A stretch of DNA of 64,000 nucleotides. Origin: a virus. Within the stretch, counting starts at the first letter, position 1; the number at the start of each line of letters is the position of its first letter. This document shows, piece by piece, positions 46,919 to 56,800 of the stretch. Below the pieces are notes generated by a model that was not told the DNA's origin, did no database searches, and saw only the letters and a list, made by a program, of their open reading frames with translations. The position numbers and the translations under genes are program-made. The stretch is from positions 36,407 through 100,406 of IMG/VR virus record IMGVR_UViG_3300036981_000377. One strand, given 5' to 3'.

Positions 46919-48895
46919 CTAATCCGGGTCGCCGCCGCAATACGTTCCGGGCGGGCAACCCGGCGTGCACGGGCTGCAGCCTTCAGAGCAGCATGTTGGT
47001 GCTGGACCGCTACTGGACCCACCACCACCGCCACCACCGCCACCGCCCGTAGAACAAGCTGATGTGTTAAGCGTGATCGTAGCCGATAGTTGCGGCGAGC
47101 ACGGGTCAGCGTTATCGACGCTAATTTGACCAGACCCGAAACCACCCAGACTAATCGGGCCGCCGTAAATTTGCGGAGTTGTGGGCCAAATAATTTCTGC
47201 GTGTATCTCTTGATTTCCGTCAACGTCTTTGTCTGACACGATAAGTGTGCACTCCGGGTCGGCGTCGCAGACAGTTCTTGTAATTACGGTTTTACCCGCA
47301 GTTAATTTGCCAACGCCGGCTGGCGGCGGCGGAACTGTTACAAACAAGTAAATTTCAAATTCGCACGGGTTACGCCCGTTCGGCACAGCCGGGACCGGCA
47401 CTATTCGAATATCGTTTATCGCAAAATTGTTACCAACAGCGTAGAACGTGTTAGCGTATCTAAATACGGGGCACGGTATTTTTGGAATCGGTATAACCAG
47501 ATCGAGTTTAATATCAAATTGGCACGTGTCGGGTGTGTTGCAATCGCCAGTCGTAATAACCGGCGTTGTGTACAGTCGCGACGGATACGGGCGGGGTTCA
47601 TCTTCGTATACAACGGCTAGGGCAATTGGTTGTTCTGGGAATGTTGGGCACACTGGCCGCGGTATAGGTAGATTTAGGTCTAATGTAAAATCAAATTGGC
47701 ACGTGTCAGGCGTATTGCAGCCGTTGCCCGGAATTTCTGTCGTAGTTACGGTTAGTTTGTTTTGTCCACTAATGCAATTTGCGTAACCAATGTTTACGTT
47801 TACTGGTTGTTGATAATTAATCACCGGGCAGCGCGGCGCTGGAATTGGGATGTTTAAATCAAGGTCAAAATCAAACTGACACGTGTCGGGCGTATTACAT
47901 CCGTCGCCCGGAATTTCTGTCGTAGTTACGGTTAGTTTGTTTTGCCCAGTAACACAGTTTGAGTAACCAGTTTTTACGGTTACGGTTTGCTCAGTATTAA
48001 TCACTGGGCAGCGCGGTGCTGGAATTGGAATATTTAAATCGAGGTCAAAATCAAACTGACACGTGTCAGGGGTATTGCAGCCGTCTCCCGGGACATCTAC
48101 TGTCGTTACTGTCAGTTTGTTTTGACCAGTAACACAATCTGAGTAACCAGTTTTTACGGTTACTGTTTGCTCGGTATTAATCACCGGGCAGCGAGGCGCC
48201 GGAATTGGGATGTTTAAATCAAGGTCAAAATCAAACTGGCACGTGTCAGGCGTATTACAACCATCGCCCGGGACTTCTACTGTCGTTACTGTTAGTTTGT
48301 TTTGTCCAGTAACGCAATCTGCGTAACCTGTTTTTACGGTTACTGGCTGCTCGGTATTAATAATCGGGCAGCGCGGCGCCGGAATCGGGATGTTTAAATC
48401 GAGGACCATGTCAAAAGAGCACGGGTCGTCATTTTCGCAATCGCCGGGTGTTGGCGTGACCTCAAGTTTGTTTTTAGTAGTAAAGCAGCTTGATTTATTG
48501 AACGCTGTCGTTACTGTTACTTTTGCTGGATTGAATACGGGGCATGGCGGCGCTGGAATCGGGATGTCCAGATCAAGCCCAATTAAAAATTCGCAACCAA
48601 TTGTTTGCGTAACAACAATTCCGCCGCGAGCGCTTTCAGAGCTATTGCTACTGTTGCAACGAGGTTGTTGGCGCACAGAAACAGTCGTGGTGCCGGGACT
48701 AATGTCTGGGCAAAACTCATCCGCCGGCGGTACAAATGGCGGGCACGTTGGTAGGTCGCAGTCGTAGATCGGCGGCGGAGGTGGCGGGATCGTGCAGTCT
48801 GCGATAAATGTAAAATCGACCTTGCAGGGAGAATTGATAATGCAGCTATTATCAAACAGCGCGACCGGGCACGACGATGATGAGGAGCTGGGCAT
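46919..48895 (-). CDS. Protein with seven 60-residue tandem repeats
   Basis: 658 residues from the ATG at 48895 (a TTG upstream at 48907 is less likely). After MPSSSSSSCP and a Pro-rich segment come seven units built on CxFDxxLDLNIPIPxPxCPV, four of them exactly 60 residues long; see the repeat entry. Each contains two or three cysteines and a DxxxxNKLTVTT strand. A Gly10-Ser linker (residues 630-640) precedes a Cys/Pro-rich C-terminus (CCSEGCSPCTPGCPPGTYC). Probably a beta-rich fibre shaft. Confidence 0.75.
   Translation of the reverse strand: MPSSSSSSCPVALFDNSCIINSPCKVDFTFIADCTIPPPPPPIYDCDLPTCPPFVPPADEFCPDISPGTTTVSVRQQPRCNSSNSSESARGGIVVTQTIGCEFLIGLDLDIPIPAPPCPVFNPAKVTVTTAFNKSSCFTTKNKLEVTPTPGDCENDDPCSFDMVLDLNIPIPAPRCPIINTEQPVTVKTGYADCVTGQNKLTVTTVEVPGDGCNTPDTCQFDFDLDLNIPIPAPRCPVINTEQTVTVKTGYSDCVTGQNKLTVTTVDVPGDGCNTPDTCQFDFDLDLNIPIPAPRCPVINTEQTVTVKTGYSNCVTGQNKLTVTTTEIPGDGCNTPDTCQFDFDLDLNIPIPAPRCPVINYQQPVNVNIGYANCISGQNKLTVTTTEIPGNGCNTPDTCQFDFTLDLNLPIPRPVCPTFPEQPIALAVVYEDEPRPYPSRLYTTPVITTGDCNTPDTCQFDIKLDLVIPIPKIPCPVFRYANTFYAVGNNFAINDIRIVPVPAVPNGRNPCEFEIYLFVTVPPPPAGVGKLTAGKTVITRTVCDADPECTLIVSDKDVDGNQEIHAEIIWPTTPQIYGGPISLGGFGSGQISVDNADPCSPQLSATITLNTSACSTGGGGGGGGGGSSSGPAPTCCSEGCSPCTPGCPPGTYCGGDPD
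47476..48575. repeat. 180-base tandem repeats inside 46919-48895
   Basis: The same bases recur with a 180-base period: a cACGTGTC anchor falls at 47701, 47881, 48061 and 48241, with diverged copies near 47521 and 48421. Seven units are recognisable at protein level (four close, three diverged). Near-identical central copies suggest recent amplification or homogenisation. Confidence 0.88.
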
Positions 48896-48900
48896 GACGA

Positions 48901-49842
48901 TTAGCAATTCTTCGAGATAACATTGTCTGATACGGTTATGTTTAGCGTGCTTAATTCAGCGTCTGTCACTATTTGAATGCCAGTGCCGGGGCTTAGGTTT
49001 ACGTTAGGCCCGGGTAGTCCATTAATTGACGTAATAACTTCATTGCAGGCCGGCCCGCCGCTTAAAAACTGACTGCGCGGGTCGCCGTTACCGTCAACAG
49101 GCGGCAGCTCGTCGGCAAAAAATTTAAGCTCTCCGTGATTTTCACATAGCTCGGCTGCGCCAGTGCCTGTCGTGTCAGCTCCTAGTAGTGGCGCTATTGT
49201 AATTGTGCGCGAATTGTCGTTTTGTGTAATTTCACAATTAAAACCGGGAATAAATTTTATGTTGTCTTTTAGGCATTCTTGGTAGCTAATGACTTCGCGA
49301 GGAGTAGAAGAAGAACTGGAGACAGTCGCGCACGGCGGTATTACCTCACGTGAATAATTACCAATACTTATTGACCGTAAATATCCGTTAACTAGCGACT
49401 GCACTCGGCGCGGTTCGACAACGCGCTCTGTATTGAATACGAGCGTAGTCCCGTTAGCTAGCTCGGCGTTGCGAATGTCGCCCGAGACTACAAAACCCTC
49501 CCACGCTGGTTCTGTAGCGCAGAACGTAGTGCCGGTTACCGGAGCGCTATCTACGTGTTCTGTTGTCCACTCTTCGGCAGTGGTTGCGCGCGTGAACGTA
49601 AGCGGTTTGTCGGAAGCACCGGGCGCGTTAGTTCGAAATTCAAATTGATAAACGTCAGCAATTCTGGTAACGCTGTGTAGATATACAAAGTGCAAAGCGG
49701 CGTCAAACCCGCTGTCTATGCCCATGATAAAACCACAGTCCACGATAAGCCCGGTAGGCAATACAGCTGCGGCGTACGTCTTTTTATGGACGAACGGAAA
49801 TTGGCGGTATTCGTTATCGTTGTAAAATCCGTCGCGGGGCAT
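48901..49842 (-). CDS. Virion-like protein, YPF/ING family member 1
   Basis: 313 residues. Starts behind AAGGTG. The N-terminus FYNDNEYRQFPFVHKKTYAAAV ... GLIVDCGF is a variant of the xYPFxxxAxx...xxPxGxIVD opening shared with four following proteins. A short serine run (SSSSST) lies near 183, and the C-terminal part has INGLPGPNVNLSPGTGIQIV, the family's second motif. It is probably a tail or baseplate component. Confidence 0.68.
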   Translation of the reverse strand: MPRDGFYNDNEYRQFPFVHKKTYAAAVLPTGLIVDCGFIMGIDSGFDAALHFVYLHSVTRIADVYQFEFRTNAPGASDKPLTFTRATTAEEWTTEHVDSAPVTGTTFCATEPAWEGFVVSGDIRNAELANGTTLVFNTERVVEPRRVQSLVNGYLRSISIGNYSREVIPPCATVSSSSSTPREVISYQECLKDNIKFIPGFNCEITQNDNSRTITIAPLLGADTTGTGAAELCENHGELKFFADELPPVDGNGDPRSQFLSGGPACNEVITSINGLPGPNVNLSPGTGIQIVTDAELSTLNITVSDNVISKNC

Positions 49843-50645
49843 TAAAACACCTTAGAACCAACAGCAGCTATTTTTAATGTGTTATTTTCGGGATAAACTC
49901 TGAGTATAGCGGCTGTCTTAGCCGTACTTATGCCCGGGGCGTTAGTTGCAACAGTTATTGTAAAATTGCCGTATTTATCGGGTTCGCAGCCGTTAATGGT
50001 CTTTAAAAAGGTTTTTGGCGTAAAGTCTCCGACGGGGTTGCCAGTCTCGTCTAGGCACTGAATTCGTTTAAAAAGCGGCTCGCCCACAATATCGACCCGA
50101 ATCGTATTATCGGCCTCTGCGCGTAAAACCACGCCCTTTTCGCCTACCAGCCACACGTCCCCCGTTAAAAGGCCTCCAGACGGCTCTAGAAGGCCGCGTA
50201 CGCCCGGTTCTTGCGCAGGGACTACCGCAGACGCCACAAGCTCTGTAGCGGCCTGTGTGAAGGTGTGCACGCCTAACGGCCACCCGCTCAGCAGGTTCAG
50301 GCCCTCCGTTAGACCGATTATTATGCCGGCCGGGCGTCCGTACTTGTCTATTAGCGGTAAAGGCGTGAAATCGTCGCTGGCGAGCTCTAACGGGGCATAC
50401 GACGCGGAGCAGGTGTTTTGCCGGGCGCTGTCGGTAAGCCTAATTGTCACTAAGTTATTATTTAACTCTATGCTGGAAATGAATACGCCAACCGCGCCGT
50501 TAATTGTGTAAACGCTAACGTCCACAAAACAGTTTTTTGGGATATAAAAGCCATCTCGTGACTTTAGCGTGGCGCTATCGTTAAATGGGTACCGCGAGTC
50601 GCTTTGCTCATCGCGAAACTCTGGGAATACAATTCTGGCGCTCAT
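49842..50645 (-). CDS. Virion-like protein, YPF/ING family member 2
   Basis: 267 residues, AGGAA upstream. Shows the RYPFNDSATLKSRDG opening followed by FVDVSVYTI and the later motif INGCEPDKYGNFTITV (about 220). Beta-rich (VFISSIELNNNLVTIRL). Its start overlaps the end of the next gene by one or two bases. Probably assembled with its paralogs into one structure. Confidence 0.68.
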   Translation of the reverse strand: MSARIVFPEFRDEQSDSRYPFNDSATLKSRDGFYIPKNCFVDVSVYTINGAVGVFISSIELNNNLVTIRLTDSARQNTCSASYAPLELASDDFTPLPLIDKYGRPAGIIIGLTEGLNLLSGWPLGVHTFTQAATELVASAVVPAQEPGVRGLLEPSGGLLTGDVWLVGEKGVVLRAEADNTIRVDIVGEPLFKRIQCLDETGNPVGDFTPKTFLKTINGCEPDKYGNFTITVATNAPGISTAKTAAILRVYPENNTLKIAAVGSKVF

Positions 50646-51530
50646 TTAAATTCCTGCACTTGAACTGGATGTCTCGCACTGATCCACGCCTTCCCGCGGC
50701 GGTTCGTACGGGCGTTTTCCACAAATCTCAGGCAGGTCGATATCGAGATACAGCCCAAAACCGCCGCAGTCAGCAAACGGGACAATTGTTAAATCTGTGG
50801 TGCCCGACAGAATATTTATGTTGCCGTCGCAGTCTGGTGTTATGCCGTTTATTGATTCGATAGGCGTCTGCGGACAGGTGCCGCTTTCCGGGCGCTGCGA
50901 GCATGGCCCTAAAAAGAATTTAAGGGGGTTGTAACCTATAAGACCAACAGTGGCGTCTAAACCAAAAACTAGCGCTTGTGTTGTTTTGCCGTTTACTTGA
51001 ATTTCTCGCAGCTCGGTCACGAGAGGCGCGGCAGTCACAATGTTTACTAACCCGGCAAGACTGGTGCCTACGCCATATTTTCCAATAGACGTCACAGGGA
51101 GAGCCGAATAAGCCCGAGCGTTATTTTCAAGCAATAACGTTTGCCGCGGCGAAGAATAGCGTGCAGTAAAATTCTCACTCACGCCGTCTCCAAATACGCA
51201 CCAACCAGCAACGCCCGATACTAGTGCTTGTACAGCGTAATTTTTATTAAGCTGCAACGGCTTGGGCGCGCTAATTGCGGCGATAGGCGTGCTCGTTGTT
51301 GCGTCTTCATCTGCAGCAGCGCCAATCACGACCGTGACGATTCCCGCAGAGACCGTAATAGCCTGCACAAAAGCTACCGATCCGTATGTTTTTGGGTAAC
51401 GAATGTTGCAATCAACAAGGATGCTGTCGCGTATGCTGTTTCCGTCATCGTCAATGCCCGTACTTCGATCGTTAAGCGGATAGCGCCGCCCGGCCTGCAG
51501 GTCATACCAATTTTGATTACGTACAGGCAT
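50646..51530 (-). CDS. Virion-like protein, YPF/ING family member 3
   Basis: 294 residues. Opens MPVRNQNWYDLQAGRRYPLN followed by DRSTGIDDDGNSIRDSILVD. The second motif is INGITPDCDGNINILSG (about 232). It ends CETSSSSAGI, again with a serine run. It is separated from members 2 and 4 by zero or one base, so all are one polycistronic unit. Confidence 0.68.
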   Translation of the reverse strand: MPVRNQNWYDLQAGRRYPLNDRSTGIDDDGNSIRDSILVDCNIRYPKTYGSVAFVQAITVSAGIVTVVIGAAADEDATTSTPIAAISAPKPLQLNKNYAVQALVSGVAGWCVFGDGVSENFTARYSSPRQTLLLENNARAYSALPVTSIGKYGVGTSLAGLVNIVTAAPLVTELREIQVNGKTTQALVFGLDATVGLIGYNPLKFFLGPCSQRPESGTCPQTPIESINGITPDCDGNINILSGTTDLTIVPFADCGGFGLYLDIDLPEICGKRPYEPPREGVDQCETSSSSAGI

Positions 51531-53162
51531 TTAAATACTGCTGCTGCTTGAGGACGCGGTGGTAGGGCCGCAAGTTATTGCCGGTATTACCGTTGAGCCG
51601 TCAGGCCCGCAGTACAGAGATTTTACTATAATGAACTCTGCTGCGTCAGTTCCGTCGCAGCCGGCAATTATGTTTTCTACGGCGCCACTCTCTTGTGTTA
51701 TTTGCCCCGTTACAACTAATTGCAAATCTGTAGGCGCAGATTGATTAAAACGTAAACGGAACTGAACTTCGGCGGAATTGCCGATGTCTACTTTACCGAC
51801 ATCAGCCTGAAATACAGGCCAAGAACCGCCAAGTGTTGCAAGGCCGCGGCGAGCATTTGATGTCGTTATAGCCGTAAAACCGCACACTGTTTCTGCCGTG
51901 TTGCCGTTACTCGACACAAATGACATAGACAACGTTACTGCTGGCGCACATGCCGAGCATTTATTGCAGTACTGCACAATCACGTCGATATATGGGCATC
52001 GTTGCGGCGTCATGCACGCTTGCAGCGGTTTTTGAAGTCGGCATTCTTGTTGCCGTATCCAGCGATCTATGTTATCGCTGTGTTTTTCTACAACGCTTAA
52101 CTCGTCACCGCGAACAACGCGACCAATAACGCGATACCTGTCGGCTGTGCGATTCATGTACAGCCCAAGGTTGACGTAGTCGTCACATGTGCAGCATGCC
52201 GGGCAGTTGCTGTTAATTTGCCACACTGGAGTGTTTGCGCCGGCCGGGCATACACATCCAGCACTGGCTGTTGACGAAGATGCGCCATTAACAGTCAAAG
52301 CCGTACCCACGAGTGTCGTGGGTCGATTAAGCCACAAGCAGTCTGATGAGCCTAGTAAGATATTCGGCCCGGTTAAACCATTTATTTCGTAGATGGGCGG
52401 TGTCGTTGTGTCACAGTCTGTGTATTTTCCTTTTCCGGACCCGGCAGCGGCGTTTAACGTAACTTGTCGTGTAGCGCGCACACCGCGAGTTTGCTGTTCG
52501 GAGGCTGTGAGTGTCGTGTTATAGCCGTATTCAAAATCAATTTCGCCGGCTAGTTTTATGGCTGCCGCGGAACCTAGCGCCTCTGTTTTGCCGTTTGACA
52601 CATAAATAGAGTTCACGCGCTTTGGCATTTTGTAGATAGCGCGCTCGTCAATGGTGCCGTTGTTTGGTGTTATGTGCGTGGTGTAATTGCGCGCAACATC
52701 ATCGTCGTTGCCCAGCTCTGCCGACACGGGCCATGTTTTGTAGGCGACGAGGCGGCAAACAGACGAGCCGGAAATCCATTCGTAGATGTGATAGTCGTAA
52801 GTGTTCGACGGAGACGCGCCGGTGTGACGAGCGCCCCAGTCCCACGCATCAAATGAAACGGCGGCTGACGCAATAGACGAAAAGACTACGTTATCGTTTG
52901 CGTCGGTCACAACGATGTCGGCGGCGTGGGTGGGCACATACGGGCCGGTTGCTGGCACGCACCCTAACCCATATAGCCAAGAAATTTTTAGTGGGTGACT
53001 TATTGCCTCGTCTAAATCTTCGTAGGCCAGATAAAAGTCAGCGATAAGATACCGAATATCTTCAGACGGATTTACAAACGGATAATGCAATCCGCTTTGC
53101 GGTTGGTTAACACCAATACCACGACGCCCGGCCGAAGAATATTCGAATGCTGCGCACGTCAT
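51531..53162 (-). CDS. Virion-like protein, YPF/ING family member 4 (long)
   Basis: 543 residues. Opens with SGLHYPFVNPSEDIRYLIADF, a shifted version of the family motif. The motif INGLTGPNILLGSSDCLWL (about 262) is followed by Cys-rich segments (CPACCTCDDYVNLGLY, CNKCSACAPAV) not found in the shorter members. The end is ASSSSSSI. It is larger than its paralogs by about 250 residues and contains many paired cysteines, so it may be an exposed, disulfide-stabilised version. Confidence 0.68.
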   Translation of the reverse strand: MTCAAFEYSSAGRRGIGVNQPQSGLHYPFVNPSEDIRYLIADFYLAYEDLDEAISHPLKISWLYGLGCVPATGPYVPTHAADIVVTDANDNVVFSSIASAAVSFDAWDWGARHTGASPSNTYDYHIYEWISGSSVCRLVAYKTWPVSAELGNDDDVARNYTTHITPNNGTIDERAIYKMPKRVNSIYVSNGKTEALGSAAAIKLAGEIDFEYGYNTTLTASEQQTRGVRATRQVTLNAAAGSGKGKYTDCDTTTPPIYEINGLTGPNILLGSSDCLWLNRPTTLVGTALTVNGASSSTASAGCVCPAGANTPVWQINSNCPACCTCDDYVNLGLYMNRTADRYRVIGRVVRGDELSVVEKHSDNIDRWIRQQECRLQKPLQACMTPQRCPYIDVIVQYCNKCSACAPAVTLSMSFVSSNGNTAETVCGFTAITTSNARRGLATLGGSWPVFQADVGKVDIGNSAEVQFRLRFNQSAPTDLQLVVTGQITQESGAVENIIAGCDGTDAAEFIIVKSLYCGPDGSTVIPAITCGPTTASSSSSSI

Positions 53163-53165
53163 ACT

Positions 53166-54128
53166 TTACCCCACAGGATCGGGGCATGTTTCGCAGCCAG
53201 CGTCGCCCAACCGGCTGCCAATCACCACCAAGCTCATTTGCGTAACTTCAGAACTAAGCTTGGTTACAAAATTTTCAAGCGTGGCTACGCCGTCACTAAA
53301 GCGATCTATTTGAGTTTTTAGAGCGTCCAGCTCTGCGCAACCGCAGCAGGGCGACGCGCACGTGTCTATTAAATTAATACCGTTATCACTTGCGTTAACA
53401 GAAATACAATCTGAACCAGCAATATTAAAATTACCGTCATCTGAGCAAACGCCGTTAATGCAGCGAATGCATTCACCGGTATTGTTTACTGAGCACTCGC
53501 ATTCTGTATTTAAATTTTCGCCGGAGATAGCGTTGAAAACTATTTTGGCGGTTGTAGTGCTTGTAGCCGGCTTAACGATGATCTGCATATTTGTGCCGGC
53601 AACAAATTCGACGTCTCCGTATAGCGTGGGGCTAATTTCATTAAGGCTCACGACACGAATACCTGACACGCCGCGGATCATTGGGCGGACAACGTCTGTC
53701 TCGAGCTCGCCGTCTGTGATCGCGAACTCGTACAGGCCCTGCGGTAACGCGGCTACGTCGTCAAGGCGGCCAATAACGACATGCCCTACAGAGTCAGCAA
53801 AATCATTTATACCGCCGACAGCGTACGTCGTATTTGGCGTATGCGTAACAATCGGGATATTAGCGCTTCCAACTAAAACAGCTGTGCCGTTGTCGTTGTA
53901 CGCGACGCTGATCGTGTAACCGACTGGCGACAGTAGAATATTTTTGATGTAAAACTGATCTACTTGAACAGCTAGCCCGGCGTGCACAGGAAAATACAAC
54001 GCTAAAATAAAGCCGTCCGGTACCCGGATTGTTCCGGTAACGTCCGTCTTAGTGGCGCGCTCTGTGAACGGGTACGAACGCTGCGAGTTGTGGTTAAGCC
54101 ACTGTAAATTCCAATTTCCGATAGGCAT
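53166..54128 (-). CDS. Virion-like protein, YPF/ING family member 5
   Basis: 320 residues. Opens MPIGNWNLQWLNHNSQRSYP followed by FTERATKTDVTGTI and VPDGFILALYF, the fullest form of the opening. The second motif appears as CINGVCSDDGNFNIAGSDCI (about 228). Near the C-terminus a coiled-coil-like helix (ELDALKTQIDRFSDGVATLENF) could trimerise it. Upstream is the 619-residue tail-like gene. Confidence 0.68.
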   Translation of the reverse strand: MPIGNWNLQWLNHNSQRSYPFTERATKTDVTGTIRVPDGFILALYFPVHAGLAVQVDQFYIKNILLSPVGYTISVAYNDNGTAVLVGSANIPIVTHTPNTTYAVGGINDFADSVGHVVIGRLDDVAALPQGLYEFAITDGELETDVVRPMIRGVSGIRVVSLNEISPTLYGDVEFVAGTNMQIIVKPATSTTTAKIVFNAISGENLNTECECSVNNTGECIRCINGVCSDDGNFNIAGSDCISVNASDNGINLIDTCASPCCGCAELDALKTQIDRFSDGVATLENFVTKLSSEVTQMSLVVIGSRLGDAGCETCPDPVG

Positions 54129-54143
54129 AGCAATTCACCATTT

Positions 54144-56003
54144 CTACGAGCCGGATATGGTGATAATACCTGCTAGCCGCAGCAGCCCGACTTCAGACGT
54201 ATACGTGTCCGTCGATGTTCGACGCAGCGTTACAAGTACTGTGTCGCCCTGCGCAACATTAAACTCTGCCGTTTGAACTTCGATTGCGTTGTCTGCGTTT
54301 ACCGTAACTGCAGACGCAAAAGTTAGCGGAGTAGAGTTGTCAGTAAGTATCAGCGGCTCTTGAGTAATACCAACGGGCCGGGGCAGAATGCGGTATTTAA
54401 CCTCTAAGGCAGGCAGCGTTCCTGCGCCGCGCCCAAAAAGCTGCGCCGAAATCTTCATTACGGGTGAATTACTTAGCCCGGTGTTCGGTACGTTAAATCG
54501 CACACGCACAGACGATTCCTGCGATTCAGGAAAACCAAGATAAGGGATATCGCGGTACAAGCGTTCAACAACATCGCTAAGGCGAATAATTTGAGGCGAG
54601 ATCTCGCGGTCAATTGCCGAGTCGTTAAACGACAGGCGCACGATACCTTGCTGCACGGTGACTGGTGTGGCAGGCAGCAAACCAAATGATGTTTTTTCGG
54701 CTGTTGTAAGTTCGCGCGTATTTGTGCCAGTTAATACAACTATGTCATTATCGCTAAATACGCCTTCTGTTAACCAGCCAGTTCGAAACGTATTGCCGTT
54801 GTCAATTCGCTTGAGTGCTTTGCCGCCGTTTACGTCAGGTGTGCCGACAAGGAAGTCTAGATCAAGCGACAGCTCAAGATCGCCAGTGCGGGCTGTTACG
54901 CCGTCACAGTTTGTAATTTTTATCGGGCTGGTGTCTGCGGCGTGCAGGCTGGTCACGACACTTCGATCGTTACCGAACGTCATGCGCAAGAAGGCCACGA
55001 TTACGCGCATACGTTCTTCACGCGGGCACTCCGGGCCAGTAGTTGATGAGCTAGAGCTCGTCGGCGTATCCGTCCACGGTACGTCTCCGGGGCAGTCGCT
55101 CATCCACCAAATACCGTTGGCGTCGCAAACCGCAAGTCCTGACGCGCCGAGCGGAATCTCAAAAGCGCCAGTTAAATCTTCGCCTTTATCCCAAAGAACG
55201 GCTACGGCCGATATCGGCGTCGGCGGCCACACGCGTGAAATGGCCGGATGCCCTTTCAAGTTGTACCCAAACGCTGCGCCAGCCGGCGCCTTACCGTTAA
55301 AGCTTGCGTGACTTGCAGGCAGCCAGCCCGGCGTAATTGTTACATCGGTTGCCGGATCGACTGTGACAGCATAGTGGCCGTTAGTGAGCGTGGCGGTGCC
55401 AATAACCGCCGGCGTTAGTTCGAATCGATAGTGGATGTGGTCCTCGAGAAAATCGCGGACCTGCGGCATCACTACTACCCACGGATCAGCGGCGCAGTTC
55501 TCTTTAGCGCCCTGCACGTAGCAGACAGACACAGTGGCAGGTGGCCGTTGTTTTGTTAATTTGCCCGGTTGCTCAGAAGATAAATAATATCTTCCAGCTT
55601 CTACGGCGCCGGTAATTGCATTTGTGATATTTGGCATCTTTACGATGCCGCGCAAAACTACGTCGCCTAGCGTGTTGGCTTTCTTTTTGTGCAACAATCC
55701 AAGGCAGTCAGATGACGCCTGCACAACTAGCGTCTGAGTCACCTCGTCGTTTTCAACTGCGGCAAGAGCGCGCTCATATCGCTGTGTCTGGTAATTCCAG
55801 AATACTGGCTGCCCCTCAAGTACGTCGGGCGCGATTGTGGCGTCAGCGTCAAACAACGCCTGCCCAAGGGCGGCGGCGTCGAGCCGATCCTTCAAATAAT
55901 TTGTTCTTGACTCAAGCGCTGTATCGGGCCTGCCGGCAATATTTGCTTGTACCGGCTCGCCTGCGACAATGTGCCGAATGTTATAAAGCCACTTATTGGA
56001 CAT
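54144..56003 (-). CDS. Large virion-like protein, possible tail or baseplate component
   Basis: 619 residues, behind a GGAGG site. Residues 1-110 include SNKWLYNIRHIVAGEPVQANIAGRPD and a helix (LDAAALGQALF). The rest is beta-rich: VFWNYQTQRYERALAAVENDEV, GTATLTNGHYAVTVDPATDVTITPG, and a Ser run (TSSSSSTTGPECP, about 320). The C-terminus ends GIITISGS. It lies between the YPF family and a 208-residue gene in what looks like a structural operon. No catalytic motif seen. Confidence 0.6.
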   Translation of the reverse strand: MSNKWLYNIRHIVAGEPVQANIAGRPDTALESRTNYLKDRLDAAALGQALFDADATIAPDVLEGQPVFWNYQTQRYERALAAVENDEVTQTLVVQASSDCLGLLHKKKANTLGDVVLRGIVKMPNITNAITGAVEAGRYYLSSEQPGKLTKQRPPATVSVCYVQGAKENCAADPWVVVMPQVRDFLEDHIHYRFELTPAVIGTATLTNGHYAVTVDPATDVTITPGWLPASHASFNGKAPAGAAFGYNLKGHPAISRVWPPTPISAVAVLWDKGEDLTGAFEIPLGASGLAVCDANGIWWMSDCPGDVPWTDTPTSSSSSTTGPECPREERMRVIVAFLRMTFGNDRSVVTSLHAADTSPIKITNCDGVTARTGDLELSLDLDFLVGTPDVNGGKALKRIDNGNTFRTGWLTEGVFSDNDIVVLTGTNTRELTTAEKTSFGLLPATPVTVQQGIVRLSFNDSAIDREISPQIIRLSDVVERLYRDIPYLGFPESQESSVRVRFNVPNTGLSNSPVMKISAQLFGRGAGTLPALEVKYRILPRPVGITQEPLILTDNSTPLTFASAVTVNADNAIEVQTAEFNVAQGDTVLVTLRRTSTDTYTSEVGLLRLAGIITISGS

Positions 56004-56028
56004 CCTTGTCCTCCGAGGCGCTTAAAAG

Positions 56029-56655
56029 TTATTCAAAAGAGATGTCCCAAGTGATACCGATCTGCGAAGATGCTTCCTTGCTTGTCTGATCGCCGATATC
56101 AAAGTTTGTACGCGCAAAAATAACGTCGTGCGATTTATCATCAAATCGCGGCATAGCGACTAGCGCGGCCGAGTACACCTTGCTGTTAGTTGTGTGGCTA
56201 AACGGGCACTCTTCGCCGTTGTTAACGCCGACTGCGCCGGATGTTTGCGCAAAAAATGTTAACTGGTTTCCCTGCAATGCAGACGTAAGCGCTGCTGCTC
56301 CCTCACTTCCAGCGGCGACGCCAAGGGCCGGCTCTAGGCGCAGAGGGACGCGCAGGTAGTCTTTTGGCGCCGTCAGCTCTGAATAATAATCAATGCCAAG
56401 TACGCGGCTAAAAGTCGGGACGGCAATTGGCGACGCAGGGTTTTCGAGGTTTTCGTATTCAAAGTACATACCCGATATAAAGTACTGATCCCTATCGGGC
56501 TGGTACCGGTACCCTAGCTGTTTTGCGGCAACGTAGCCCCAGCTGACTTGAATCTGATTAGGCTTAGAGATAATCGGCGTGCGGATGCCGGTTTTTTCGT
56601 CAATCCGCCAAAGCGTGACCTTACCGCGAACGTTAAATACGGATTCTGCTGGCAT
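56029..56655 (-). CDS. Unknown 208-residue structural-like protein
   Basis: AGAGG sits 5 bases before the ATG. A beta-rich protein (NVRGKVTLWRIDEKTG ... FISGMYFEYENLENPASPIAVP ... PLRLEPALGVAAGSEG) that ends VYSAALVAMPRFDDKSHDVIFA. No signal or membrane segment. Neighbours on both sides are virion-like, so a tail-tube or stopper role is possible but not shown. Confidence 0.62.
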   Translation of the reverse strand: MPAESVFNVRGKVTLWRIDEKTGIRTPIISKPNQIQVSWGYVAAKQLGYRYQPDRDQYFISGMYFEYENLENPASPIAVPTFSRVLGIDYYSELTAPKDYLRVPLRLEPALGVAAGSEGAAALTSALQGNQLTFFAQTSGAVGVNNGEECPFSHTTNSKVYSAALVAMPRFDDKSHDVIFARTNFDIGDQTSKEASSQIGITWDISFE

Positions 56656-56800
56656 GTTTTTACCTCTCTGCCGCTTATTATACGCAATTTGGCCCGGCCG
56701 CCCGAATTTCTGAGGCTGTTTTATGCGGGCGCGTGACTAGGCCGCTAATAGCTTATCAAAGCGGTGTTTTAACGGGTAGTGCTGCAATGACGGTTGTTTT

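Noticed and set aside
47476-48575. CRISPR array with 180-base units
   Set aside because: The whole unit is repeated and is in frame, with no spacer-like variable part between constant parts.
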